Shown: positions 12,128-22,813 of the stretch, one piece after another
How the letters are laid out: every line of letters starts with the position of its first letter
Numbering within the stretch: the first letter of the stretch is position 1
From: Conoideocrella luteorostrata
Taxonomy: Eukaryota > Ascomycota > Sordariomycetes > Hypocreales > Clavicipitaceae
Direction: 5' to 3'
Assembly: GCA_032433595.1 (NCBI GenBank)
Contig: JASWJB010000022.1
Coordinates: 186,001-250,000, forward strand
Length of the DNA: 64,000 nt
Notes under the pieces: model-generated
Database searches by the model: none
Told to the model about the DNA's origin: nothing
What the model saw: the letters and a program-made list of their open reading frames with translations, nothing else
Position numbers and translations under genes: made by a program

Positions 12128-14088
12128 CTAGGTGACATACCCAGGTTAGTTGGTTGGGGTTGTTGTGGCTCCGCATGATAAGGTGCACCATTTCGCGTGG
12201 CTTAAGAACCTTTTCGCAGACGGCATAGGTGCTATAGTAGGGTTGGCCTGGTCGCAATGTTCAAAAATAAAATAAAACTAGGCTCAAGATGGTCGATTCA
12301 GGACGTGCGACTTCAAAGGCAAAATTACAAGCATTATGTTTCGCACGTCCCATGATTGCCCTTGCACCACCCTGGCTAAACAGCTGGAGCAGCCGTGATG
12401 CATTTGGGGTGCATCCGCACAAGTGAGGAAAGAGGTACACAAGACAGAGCCGACCAACAATGTATATCGCCCCAATGGAGGATAAACCAGAGACCGAAGT
12501 TTGTTGGCCGGAGCAGGCCTTCCCCGGAGACAGCCCACTCAGAACATGCTTGGCGACGTCTGGGATTGCCAGATCGCGATAAACACTACCACGAACAGAA
12601 ACCGGAAAGCGTACGCAGTAATATGCTCACCAACAACTAACATCTTGAACTCCGTAGTAGCTGGTGGCTTGTGGCCAATAGCCGTGCAAGCCTTGACGAG
12701 CACCGAAGTCAAGGAAGGCACCCGATTTCGTTGGGTGTATGGAGTATTCCGTTGCGTCGTGGCAAGCGTCGTTGTGCTACAGATTGCACATGCGCAGGCA
12801 GCAGCCAAAGCGCGCAGAACGACTCCAACAGATCATGCCCCGAGTTCCACACAGAGCCGCCTTCCACATCACCTGCGCGAGGACTGCCCCGTACTCCGTA
12901 CTTCGTATCCGCGGCGCGAGCTTTGTTGTGGCTGCCGCCGAACTGGTTACCCAAAACAGGCACACCACATCACTCGCGTGCAGAGCAATTTAAGCCTATT
13001 TTTAAACCCGCCTTTCACATTCACACACACTAGCTAGTTTAAACAGTGGGCAAATGGGGCTGCTCGACGTGGCGGGACGCGGACACCTCGCATCCGGCTC
13101 GCCTTGGGTGTCAACAACGGTACGGGGTACTCCGTACATGGATGCGAGTCAATCTCGCTACTGGCATTCGCACGTCCAAACCAACCAATCAGCCGTATGG
13201 AGTGTATCATTCTTTATCATTCTTCCTCCGTGCATTGGACCGCAGTTAGTTTGTCGCCAACGAGAACTGAGACGAGACACGTAGCTGGCTTCTACAGACA
13301 ATGTTCGGCGAACTAGCGTCTTGATTCATCCAGCATCTCAATTAAGATGCGGTTCATCTTCTTCCCGCCGCCAGCCAAAAACACCGTCAGCAAACCCATT
13401 GTCTGTCTCGGCGTAAGCAACTCCCCTGTCACATGATTCAGCTGCCTGCAGAGCAAAAGAAAAACCCCGGGGGCCCTTATTTCAGCCGCACGACGAAGCT
13501 GTGTGGACCCCAGCAAGGGAACCACGTCGTCCATCCTTCAGCCCTAGCCTCTATTGTAGTATTTTGGTACGGACCGCGCATGACTTGAGCTGTCTGGACG
13601 CCACCAACCGGTTCCGTCTACCAGCCTAAATGAAAAACAACTACGCAGCGGCTTGCGCTAAGGCAGAGCGAGTGTAGTTCTGCCATTAGTACATGCGCGT
13701 GTTGGCTGAAGCTTGCGATAGTACCTCGGACTATCGCGCCCCCGGGGCTGATGGGCTGATTTCCTTTCCTGGATCTGCCTCTGGTTTGGCACAAGGCTAT
13801 TTGCGAGAAGGGTCAGCAATGGACCCGATAGCCCTGGCAGCTATTTTCTTAGCTTGCAAGTTCTGCCTTGGCGTTGTCCCAGACAGGTGAAGATGCTCCA
13901 TGTCATTTACTACACCAGATTTGAACAATAGGGTCTTCCATGGTGCGGTTGCGCCTAGAGACGCATACGCATGATATAATGAGGGCTTGCCTCCCCCCCT
14001 TTTCCTTGCGACTGGCTGGTCTCGCTGGATTTGTTTGTGCAAATTCTTTCATCGCAGACATATTCGTGCCCTGGATCTGACCTTTATT
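12128..14088. other. intergenic region, no supported gene
   Basis: Several frames exceed 60 codons on both strands, but they overlap one another, start at non-ATG codons or lack recognisable domains. Two TACTCCGTAC motif copies lie at 12891-12901 and 13128-13138. A 73-codon minus frame (13534-13313) with an ATG has no recognised similarity. Confidence 0.4.
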
Positions 14089-15261
14089 ATGCATTTCTCC
14101 TCAGCTCTCGTCCTGGCTGCTGCCACCGCAGCAGCGGCCGAGGAAGCGTTGGCAGCCATCCCCATGCTGGCCGTCAACGGCATTTCTACTACCAATCAGC
14201 TCCTCCCTGGCTTCGGATCAGCTCTCTACATTGAAGAAAAGCGAGACTCCTCTTGCGGAATCGGCCAGGTCGCCTGCCACACGGGCTGTATTCCCATCGG
14301 TGGACAATGTTGCGCCACCACTGGGTATTGCAAGCTGGGAACACGCTGTGATGAAAAATACGGCGGATGCTGCCCTCTCGGCAGAATATGTACCGGTGGA
14401 CCTACTGGAGGATGCGGCGCTGGAATGACAACCTGCGCCAGTAAGTGTATGCCCATAGGAGGGGACTGCTGCAGCGATGGCAACTATTGCAGAGCTGGTA
14501 CAAGATGCGACGGCACTGGTCATTGCATCGCTGGCACCGGCTCCGGAGGCAGCGGCGGCACTGGCGGCGGCTGCCTTGCCAGCCAAGACGTTTGTGATAA
14601 CAAGTGTATACCCAAGGGCGCCGTGTGCTGCCACAATGGCAAATACTGCGACGCTGGAGAAACATGCCTCGTAGCCGAGCAGAAATGTCGACCCGCTGGT
14701 TCTGGAGGCAGCGGTGGCTCCGGTGGCTCTGGCGGCTCTGGCGGAAGCTGCTCAGCAACCCAGGAACTCTGCACCGGCAGATGTATGCCCAGAGGTTCCA
14801 ACTGCTGCGGAAACGGACGCTACTGCCCATCTGGCTTCACTTGCACCATGAATGGTCTGAAGTGCGCCCCTGGCGGTGGCAGCGGCGGGGGCAGCGGCGG
14901 GAGTGGCGGCAGTGGTGGCAGCGGTTCCACGGCTGCCGCTCTCCCAGGAACCACCCAGAACGCTTATACATTGTCGACGGCAGAGGGCTTGGGAACTCAA
15001 GCGACGAACACGGTTGTGGCGAATACCCAGGACGTGCCTACGCAGAGCCAGCCGAGCGATGCGCCGACGCAGACGCAGACTGACAGCGGCGCGAACCCGA
15101 CTGGAAACACGAACACACAGACCGCTGGCGGCGGTGGCGACAGCGGGAGCAGCCCTACCACAACCGCCGTTACTACCACCAGGGTTCCTGGAGCGGCTGG
15201 TACCGTGCAGGTGCCGGTGCTGCTTGGTGCTGCGGTGATGGCTCTGCCGTTGGTACTGTGA
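14089..15261 (+). CDS. secreted GPI-anchored Cys-rich repeat protein
   Basis: This encodes 390 residues from ATG 14089; the longer frame starts at a TTG. It begins with a signal peptide (MHFSSALVLAAATAAAAEEA). Four Cys-rich modules follow with the pattern C-x5-C-x3-C-(I/M)P-x-G-x2-CC-x4-YC-x2-G-x2-C. They are separated by Gly-Ser linkers of increasing length, then comes a Thr/Ser/Gln-rich stalk. The C-terminal hydrophobic tail (VPVLLGAAVMALPLVL) after small residues fits a GPI-anchor signal. It is probably a cell-wall or surface protein. The modules resemble granulin/WAP-like disulfide repeats in fungal surface proteins, but I cannot name a characterised family. Function is unknown; adhesion or surface masking is speculative. 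Confidence 0.8.
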   Translation: MHFSSALVLAAATAAAAEEALAAIPMLAVNGISTTNQLLPGFGSALYIEEKRDSSCGIGQVACHTGCIPIGGQCCATTGYCKLGTRCDEKYGGCCPLGRICTGGPTGGCGAGMTTCASKCMPIGGDCCSDGNYCRAGTRCDGTGHCIAGTGSGGSGGTGGGCLASQDVCDNKCIPKGAVCCHNGKYCDAGETCLVAEQKCRPAGSGGSGGSGGSGGSGGSCSATQELCTGRCMPRGSNCCGNGRYCPSGFTCTMNGLKCAPGGGSGGGSGGSGGSGGSGSTAAALPGTTQNAYTLSTAEGLGTQATNTVVANTQDVPTQSQPSDAPTQTQTDSGANPTGNTNTQTAGGGGDSGSSPTTTAVTTTRVPGAAGTVQVPVLLGAAVMALPLVL

Positions 15262-16431
15262 GGTGGTTGCCGAGGGTTTGAGAAGATGATTGTCTGCTCG
15301 AAAGGAACGGACGGAAATTGATGAGGCTCAGTGCAGGCATTTTAGCAAGCTTGCTTAGGATAATAATGATACCATGGGAATTTAGGTAGCACAATTGATT
15401 AATTCAAATTAGCCGGTGTCCTTAAGAGTTCGCATGAAAGCGATGACGGTTGATGCAACAGAAATCGAGCTGGCATTTGGGCTTATTGCATATAGGGTAG
15501 GTGCTTGGGTTGCTGAGTCGCCGGACGGAAATTGTACCCGGCAATAAAGCTGCCGCTGCATGTGACGCTAATGAAACGTAGGTTTCGCTGTGGCTGAGCG
15601 GTGGCAATTCTCATTTGCCATCATCTCTCGCTGTTCAGGCAAAGCCCGATAACACAGCCAACAACCAGCCCTGTTCCAGTCCGGCTCGTATCTTACCAGC
15701 TAGTACTCCGTACGAAGTATCTATCCAGGGATCGTCACAATTAGAGGGGTGCAACTGGTCGAGGTTGAGGCTGGACGCGTGTACTCGGCTTCCAACTTGT
15801 CCAAATACGGACCGACATGTAGTGTAGACAGAGGCTCTAGCTGCACGTCAGGCTGTCAGGCGTCTGCCGTACGGAGTAACCAGCACCAAACCCGCGCGAT
15901 GATGACTGTTGGTGCTGCCGCCTGCTTGCCGCATGTTCGCAGCCACATAAGCTAATGTCGAACCCGTCATCAGCGACGACGTGGCCCCTTGCCTCAGATC
16001 CAAGCCGGGCGACGGGTGCCTTTTGCTCTTTTTGTCCCATATCTTAATATCTGCAAAATTCACGGTTGTTTGGACCTTTTCCGTGTTCCTCGTGCATTCC
16101 ATCCCAGTAATTGGGCCCTTTACGAATTGACCGACCGTGCGATAGAATAGGAATTCGGCTCCCCCACACATCCGCCACCCAGTCCGCCAGTGACATCTGG
16201 CGTCTGATATTCCAGTGAACACGCTGCTTGGTATCTCGCCGACCCCACCACTCGATCGACCCTTCTGCGCTTACATCATCGCTTATCTCCCAACAGACAC
16301 TACGCTTCTTCATTTCATCAGGTCGGAAAAGTGCCAAGCTAAGCTTAAACTCCAATTATTTTGATGCGAAATTAGGCACTGTTCCGGTCATTGTTCTCAA
16401 GGGGCTCCGCCGTGGCCTACGCATCGGAGCC
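15262..16431. other. intergenic / 5' leader of MINDY gene
   Basis: No supported gene. It contains TACTCCGTAC at about 15703 and its reverse complement at about 15869. The last ~200 bp stay open in the MINDY frame but lack an ATG and are best read as 5' untranslated leader. Confidence 0.4.
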
Positions 16432-19086
16432 ATGGTTACCCAAGAGCTGCCCAAGGCCGCCTCTCTACCTGGCCCCCCCGAACAGCAACAGCGTGGGTAT
16501 CAACACTCTTCAGAGACCCCATGGACTGGTGAGCCAAATGAAGATCCTTGGCAGCATGCAGCGCCGAGGGGAAATGGACCGTCTACGACAAAGACTCCCT
16601 CGAACCACGACAATATCCCAATTATTCATCAGCCGGGCCCAGATAATTCCGCTTTCGATCTCGGAGACGATGACGACAATGACAACGTATGGGACGAAGC
16701 TAGGCGACAACCATCGGGTGCAAACGAAGCGAATAAACCGCAGTGGGCACCGGATGTATTCAGACCGGGCGGCAATAGATCAGAAACGAACCCGTTCTTG
16801 AAGAGGAAGCCCGTTGCAAATACCCCGAGCGACTTGCCGGCTGACACCTTCGCTAAGCTCGACATTAACGATGCCGGGCAAAATACCAACCCATGGCACC
16901 AGACAATTGATGGTCAAGGTGGCTCTACAGGCCAGCACACCCCGCAGCCACGACCAGTGACTGCCGATGGGATTGAGAGCGACCCGTGGGCCGCTGGTGA
17001 CAGTAAGCCGCCAGTGTCCCAGCCCAGTCTTTCCTCGAAATCCCCCATGTTAATATCGTTAAACCCGGACGAAGATAATAGCTCTGCGTGGAAAGACGAA
17101 GCTCGGAAGGAGAGTGATAACATGATGGGCGAACCGCCAGCTACAGCCATGTCGAGCGAGTTACTTGACGAACAGAATGTCTGGGACGATCTCGGGGCAC
17201 TCAACAAAGGGAAAGGGAAAGTCCCGGACGTCTCCACGGCTGGACAAGTGGCTCAAATCGACGACTGGAGCCTAATTGATGCGGGGCCATCCTCAAATCC
17301 ACCGAAGCAAGAGGTGCCGGAGGATCTCAGCGATCGGCCGCCACCTCTGCCTTCGAGATCCACGGGTCTGCAGCAGAAGTGGGTGCCGTCAAGAGCACCC
17401 ATCGACGCAAAGGCCGAAACGTACCAAATCAAGAATATTCGATGGCACGACCCTACATCTGAGAAGAACCCTCGGGTGTCGCCGATTCTGATCCAGAACG
17501 AGAACGGACCTTGCCCGCTTGTGGCGTTGGTAAATGCATTAACCATGACGACGCCGGCTGATAGCCCCGAAACGACTCTTGTGGAAATTCTTAGGCCACG
17601 AGAGCAGATTAGTTTAGACCTGCTGCTGAAAGCCGTGTTTGACGAGCTCATGTCACCACGGCGAACAAACTCGGAAGACGCTTTGCCTGACGTGTCAGAT
17701 CTATATGCCTTTTTGCAAAGCCTACACACCGGCATGAATGTCAACCCTCGTTTTGTTCCCACCAAAGAGATGATTAACGCCTATAAGCGGACCTCTCTTA
17801 CCCATTTGCATCCAACCGAGCGGGGGAGCCTAATACCAGGCACGTTCGAAAACACGACGGAGATGAGTCTCTATGCGACCTTTTCCATTCCACTGATACA
17901 CGGCTGGCTGCCGGCCCAAACTGATGCCGTATACGACGCCATGGAAAGACAGGCAGCCTCATACGAGGATGTACAGAACTTGTTGTTTTGCGAGGACGAT
18001 TTATTAAACAAACTGTCAGGCGATCACGGACTCTCAGAAGATGAACAGCAACTATATCAAGATATTGTGGCCATCAAAATGTTCCTAGACTCGTCTGCTA
18101 CGCAATTGACTGCCCGGGGCATTGAAGTTATAGGGAAAGCGATGCGAGCGGGCACTTTTGCGATCCTATTTCGGAACGACCATTTTAGTACTCTGTATTG
18201 CCACCCAGAAACCTTGCAGCTGCTCAGTTTAGTTACTGACGCTGGGTACCGCACGCATGACGAAGTAGTGTGGGAGAGCCTTGTCGACGTGAACGGAGAA
18301 CACACGGAATATCTCTCAGGAGATTTCAGAGTTGTCGGTTCGAATATCGAAGCCGGCGCGAGCAATTCAAACGCATCCACCGGCGCTGACAACGGCGGAG
18401 GCTGGAAAACGGTGCAGAGTAAACGCGGCAAGGAGAGACAGGAAGCACACGAAGAACCCGCGATTTCACAGCATGAACAAGAAGATAGGGACTTGGCCCT
18501 TGCTTTGCAGCTGCAAGAAGAAGAGGATCAGCGGCACCAGCAAGAGCAATCACGTCGGCGACGAGAGAGCATTCTCTCAGAGCAGTACATTGAGCAGCAA
18601 GGGCACCGACCCGAACCTGTGAACAGGGACCGCGGGCGGACCTCCCAGACCAGCGGCATCACCACTGAACGACGCAGCTCGAATACCTACAGCAGTCCTT
18701 TGTCCACCTCGGGCGCCATTCAATCAAGACAGTCGAGCGCACCACAGCAGCAAACGGCGCCTCAGCAGCAACAAGTTCGATCGCTCGTTCCACCCCGTCG
18801 ACCAGGCGTCGTCCGTCGCGCTGAGTCCGGCGGGGACGACGCCCCGCCTTCCTATGAGCAGGCCGCGCAGGATCCTGCGTACGTACCGCCCGTGGGACAT
18901 CCTAACCATTCGCAAAGTAGTTTGGCGACGTCAACGCATACGACTGGGATTAGCGGCCAGGGTATAAGTAATGTCCAAAGTGCCAGCAGTCAGAGGCCAC
19001 TGACGGATCAACAATTTAGAAGACAGCCTGTGGGCCAGGCCAACACGAGCAGTGGTGGTCGTGACAGAGACTGCGTGATAATGTAA
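16432..19086 (+). CDS. MINDY-family deubiquitinase with UIM-like helix and CaaX box
   Basis: This encodes 884 residues without introns. The open frame begins at a TTG (16228); the first ATG is 16432. The N-terminal ~340 residues are low-complexity, rich in W-containing acidic/polar motifs (DPW, NVWDD). The catalytic MINDY (DUF544) domain starts with YQIKNIRWHD and contains ILIQNENGPCPLVALVNAL with nucleophile C361, and the general-base His H584 in FRNDHFSTLYCH. A UIM-like helix (DLALALQLQEEED, about residue 687) follows, then a Gln/Ser-rich tail. The protein ends in CVIM, a canonical CaaX prenylation box that predicts membrane attachment. MINDY enzymes prefer K48-linked polyubiquitin and trim from the distal end. 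Family is certain; localisation is inferred. Confidence 0.92.
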   Translation: MVTQELPKAASLPGPPEQQQRGYQHSSETPWTGEPNEDPWQHAAPRGNGPSTTKTPSNHDNIPIIHQPGPDNSAFDLGDDDDNDNVWDEARRQPSGANEANKPQWAPDVFRPGGNRSETNPFLKRKPVANTPSDLPADTFAKLDINDAGQNTNPWHQTIDGQGGSTGQHTPQPRPVTADGIESDPWAAGDSKPPVSQPSLSSKSPMLISLNPDEDNSSAWKDEARKESDNMMGEPPATAMSSELLDEQNVWDDLGALNKGKGKVPDVSTAGQVAQIDDWSLIDAGPSSNPPKQEVPEDLSDRPPPLPSRSTGLQQKWVPSRAPIDAKAETYQIKNIRWHDPTSEKNPRVSPILIQNENGPCPLVALVNALTMTTPADSPETTLVEILRPREQISLDLLLKAVFDELMSPRRTNSEDALPDVSDLYAFLQSLHTGMNVNPRFVPTKEMINAYKRTSLTHLHPTERGSLIPGTFENTTEMSLYATFSIPLIHGWLPAQTDAVYDAMERQAASYEDVQNLLFCEDDLLNKLSGDHGLSEDEQQLYQDIVAIKMFLDSSATQLTARGIEVIGKAMRAGTFAILFRNDHFSTLYCHPETLQLLSLVTDAGYRTHDEVVWESLVDVNGEHTEYLSGDFRVVGSNIEAGASNSNASTGADNGGGWKTVQSKRGKERQEAHEEPAISQHEQEDRDLALALQLQEEEDQRHQQEQSRRRRESILSEQYIEQQGHRPEPVNRDRGRTSQTSGITTERRSSNTYSSPLSTSGAIQSRQSSAPQQQTAPQQQQVRSLVPPRRPGVVRRAESGGDDAPPSYEQAAQDPAYVPPVGHPNHSQSSLATSTHTTGISGQGISNVQSASSQRPLTDQQFRRQPVGQANTSSGGRDRDCVIM

Positions 19087-19781
19087 ACAGCGCGCGATGG
19101 CGTGTCTTGTAGCGGTGCTTACAATCACTGATTAGGGACTGTACTAGCTGGCATGGCGTTTGGTGTAATTGCTTGAATAAATACGTAAACACTACGGCGC
19201 TGTACTGCACCTTCCTCACTGTATGGAAATCCATGGGAATCAATCCGTGACTGTTTCTTCGCGCGTGCTATAAGTAGTGTCCTGGCTCATTGTCGGCACA
19301 GGAAAATGGTGACGAAATGGCTGGCCGCTGGTGTGGGTGGTGCTGGGTGGGGGAGTACTTCGGCGGTTAGTAGTCTGATCCTGTGGTGGAGCGCCGCCAC
19401 AGTCAAATAAGTGAGCGACCAGCCACAGCAATTAATTGTCGAGAGCCATGAAGTGCTTGGGCGAGATCCCAATCTGCAAATGATCGCTTGACTTTTCAGG
19501 GAGACTCACTCGTCACCTCTCGCCTCCAGATTCTTTCATACAGGTCCTCGCATCGCATGCCACAGTGAGCGAGTGTTTTGTTGGAAGTCACGCGATTTGT
19601 TGACAAGATCGCCGATACCCCTGTTCCCCTCGCGTTGCGCAAGATCTGTCGGGCACGACCCCCGGTTTGAGTTCGCAGTTCGTCGTCGTGCATCGACTGG
19701 CGCCAGACCAAGGATATTGACCTTCTCTCTTTGCATCTTTCTTGAGTTGGTCTCGTCACGTTGAAGTATACAGCGGCTGCA
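19087..19781. other. intergenic / 5' leader of the steroid reductase gene
   Basis: No supported gene between the MINDY stop and the next ATG. Minus-strand frames here are short and overlapping. Confidence 0.4.
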
Positions 19782-20775
19782 ATGGTCCTCGTCGAAGGCT
19801 GGCTTCCCCCGACGCGGGAGCACTGGAAAGTACTGCTCCTCACGTTTCAGATCAGTTATCCTCTTGTAAGAATCCACGCACCATGCTACTTTTCTCATCT
19901 AACGTATTGCAGATATCTCTTCTGCAGTTTCCCCTGTCGTGGTATGGCATGGGCAAGACGTCGGTCAATAGCAGGCTCAATCTGCCCGGGCGGGTGGGCT
20001 GGATGCTCATGGAAGTGCCTGGCTTCATGACGTTGCTCTACATCATGAACACGCTGCCGCAGATGCACGGCATCGACGATCTGCCGTGGCAGAATCGCGT
20101 ACTGGCAGGTTTATTCGTAAGCTCATCAATTCGGCTGCCAGGAAAACCGCATGCTCACCATTTACATTGCAGGTCATCCACTATGTGTACAGAGCAATCA
20201 TATTCCCCCTCATCCAGCCATCCATGTCGCCCATTCATCTTCTTGTGGCCCTCATGGCCGTCTGTTTTCAACTATTCAACGGCGTTTGCATTGGCAGTTG
20301 GCTGGCTGCCTACGGCCCCGTCACCGCCGAGGCTTGGGCCAAACAGTCCTCTGTTGGGCAATTCGTCATCGGCATCGCCATCTTCTACATCGGCTTGGCG
20401 TCAAATTTCTTCCACGACGAGGAGCTCCGCGAGATTAGAAGGACAGAACAGCGGCGCCAGGAACGTATTCTGGGCGAGCAGTCGAAGAGCAAGGCCGGCG
20501 CCAGTGGCAAAACCGTCAGCGTTGAAAAGCATTATCAGATTCCGCAAGCCGGCTTGTTCAGGTACATTCTCTATGCGCATTACTTTTGTGAATGGATAGA
20601 ATGGACTGGATTCTTGGTGGCTGCAGGATGGGGGTGTGCGCCTGCATGGACATTCTTGGTGAATGAAGTGTTCTGTATGTTGCCGAGGGCCGTTAAAGGG
20701 AAGAAGTGGTACAGTGAGAGATTTGGGGAGGAGAAGATTAGAAGGAAGTGGGCGGTGTTGCCTGGTGTTGTGTAA
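19782..20775 (+). CDS. steroid 5-alpha-reductase family (3-oxo-5-alpha-steroid 4-dehydrogenase-like) membrane protein
   Basis: The three-exon model is 19782-19865, 19913-20116 and 20173-20775, giving 296 residues. Both introns are phase 0 with GTAAG donors. The protein has several hydrophobic helices and the C-terminal signature of the SRD5A/DET2 family: HYFCEWIEWTGF, NEVFCMLPRAVKGKKWY and ERFG. This region forms the NADPH- and substrate-binding part in the membrane. It presumably sits in the ER and reduces a 3-oxo-delta4 steroid or another polyprenoid-like enone; in fungi the physiological substrate is poorly defined. An internal basic, charged loop (LREIRRTEQRRQERI) is an insertion relative to animal enzymes as I know them. 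Confidence 0.87.
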
Positions 20776-22813
20776 GTGCATCGCGGGAATGGGGTGTGTT
20801 TTATGCTCAGAAAGTCTGGCACCACCTTCGCTTTTCGGGCCATACACACAGAAAACTTGGGGAAGTATGCGTCAATGGCAGTTTTACCGTAGTGAGAGTG
20901 TTTGAGGAAAGGCCTGTACCGGTACCTATTTAGACATGATGTGATACTATCAATCCATGCATGGCAGCTCAACGATCTACGCCATATGCTCCCTATCTGC
21001 CGTTTTTGTATCAACTCGACGGAGGATGTAGCAGTAATTTTCCAACGAGGAAGGCTTCCAACTAAAGCATAACCCTACTGCGTTGTAGGTTTTACTGTAC
21101 CTGCGCCCAAAATTGCAGTTTTAGGACATCTAACCATATTTACAGCACGGCTGTTGACTATTGTTTTACAACAAAAGAGGGGTAGAGTGCCAAACACGGT
21201 GATAAGTAAGCAGGTGTGTTTTCCGTCCAGCGGCCGCGGCGCCCTTCGGGTTCCCCTGAGGATCGGACGCCTAGTCGCAGTGGTTACCGCGAGACCAAGC
21301 GTGGACAAAGAAAAGGTGGAGCCCAGCAGAATGCTGTTCCAGACATGTGGCCTCTTCTCTCAGGGCTACTAGACCACCATTGTTTTTGACTAATATATTT
21401 CTACAAAGTAAAGCCTCTTAACTTAAACCTTAAAACGGTTTTTGTTTCGATAAGAATCGTCGGATGCGTGGGTGGATTAGTGACGCTGCAAGTGGGACCC
21501 ACAGGATCCCTCTTCTGTAGCTTGACTAGACAACATTATCATAAACACACAACAATCAATCACACAATATCATTACTTTGCTTGCAGTTAAAACCCACTT
21601 ACGGGCCAGAATTCGCTAACCTTTGACCTAGATCTAGGGACCTTCTCAAATGAATCTATTTGCTTGTGTGATTTCAGATGCACAGGTTACACTTCAATGA
21701 ATTCGTCACGGAAAGAATGCCTTTCTAGGTTTTTCCTAGATTCCGGGCAATTTAGAAGGTTCCGCTTGTGAAGCTTTTTCTAACATCAGATTCCTGCTAG
21801 GAATACTCCCTACACGGCTGACTTGATAGTTTGTCGACCCAAAACGCACACCCAAAACTCACGTATGTTGGAGTCTGACACACACCCAGCAACGCTCTGT
21901 ACACTTCGTGAAAGCCTCGCGCTGAGACCTTTGGTAATTCGTTGCAACCTTTCTCTTGCCGAGATTGAATAGTTTAACAGCTTACTTGTTAATTATCGAG
22001 TTACTGGCTACTTTAAGTCAATATATTAAATAAGAGTATAATGCACTTAACGCACTTGACAAAAACTTCAGGGCAAAACTTTATAAATTCTTCTTGCTAT
22101 CTCCCCTTGTTGCGTAAAAGGCTTGATCGCACTGCTTATAGCCATAACGTTCCTTCTGACCAAATTGGTCAAGCCTACAATTCACGTGGATCTAACCTTG
22201 CTACCCCAGAGGATCCTTTCCGCCCACACACTATCTTATATCTTACTTGTGTTTTGCTTTACATTATTTACGTGCATCTTACGCTTTATAACCCCTTACA
22301 TTATTGCTAATATCGAAATCCACGTGCCGCGTCTAGCATCTCACCAGGCGTATCCAGCACGTAACAAGCCCTATAAGCAAGTGTAAGGTGCAGTGCAAGC
22401 GGCTGCTTGTACTGGTGAGTCTTTTGAAGTTTATTGGTGTAGTGGGCGCACCTTCCTATTGCATTATAGCTCCGATTAGATTCACTCGTCAGAATGCTTC
22501 AATTTATACCTCTTCTTCCTGCCTATGCGGCCTTCCGCTTCCTCTCGATTCCAGTGTCTTTCACCATTTGCCACCGTAATCCCCAGTGACAGCCACCGCG
22601 ATATCCGACAGCACTATCTAAACTAAGGTAGGTCAGCAGTGTCATCATGCTGGCCTGAAGGACCGGGTACAAAGTTGTAGTCTTACGATGAATAAATAGT
22701 CATGCAGCTGTGTATGTCACTTAAGTGTATGAAAATCGCCACATAAGTGTCAACTTGGACTACAAATGTCTGGTATAGACGCTCGCTCTCTAATCTGTAT
22801 ACTGTTCTAGGTC
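20776..22813. other. AT-rich repeat region with LTR relics
   Basis: No supported cellular gene. It contains a degenerate copy of solo-LTR family B (21443-21603) and another 3' LTR end at 22351-22366 (CCAGCACGTAACA). Two overlapping short frames at 22041-22386 are rich in hydrophobic residues but have no recognised similarity and may be chance frames in AT-rich DNA. Confidence 0.45.
21443..21603 (+). repeat. degenerate LTR, family B
   Basis: The sequence from TGTTTCGATAAGAATCGTCGG onward aligns over ~150 bp with the solo LTR at 24907-25064, sharing GAATCGTCGGATG, GTGGGTGGATTAGT and ACTTTGCTTGCA. The ends have diverged and no target duplication is visible. Confidence 0.6.

Noticed and set aside
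12501..13037. 178-codon + frame
   Set aside because: It begins at a non-ATG codon, has no domain, and overlaps equally long frames on both strands in an intergenic region.
13313..13534. 73-codon minus frame with ATG
   Set aside because: The composition is plausible but there is no recognised family, no splice partners, and no support beyond an open frame.
13987..14088. N-terminal extension of the Cys-rich GPI protein
   Set aside because: It starts at TTG and would bury the clear signal peptide that begins at ATG 14089.
16228..16431. N-terminal extension of the MINDY frame
   Set aside because: It starts at TTG, has no ATG, and its residues do not resemble the family; it is treated as leader.
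22041..22386. Hydrophobic small frames that could be a membrane protein
   Set aside because: They lie between LTR relics, overlap each other in two frames, and have no recognised similarity; probably chance in AT-rich DNA.
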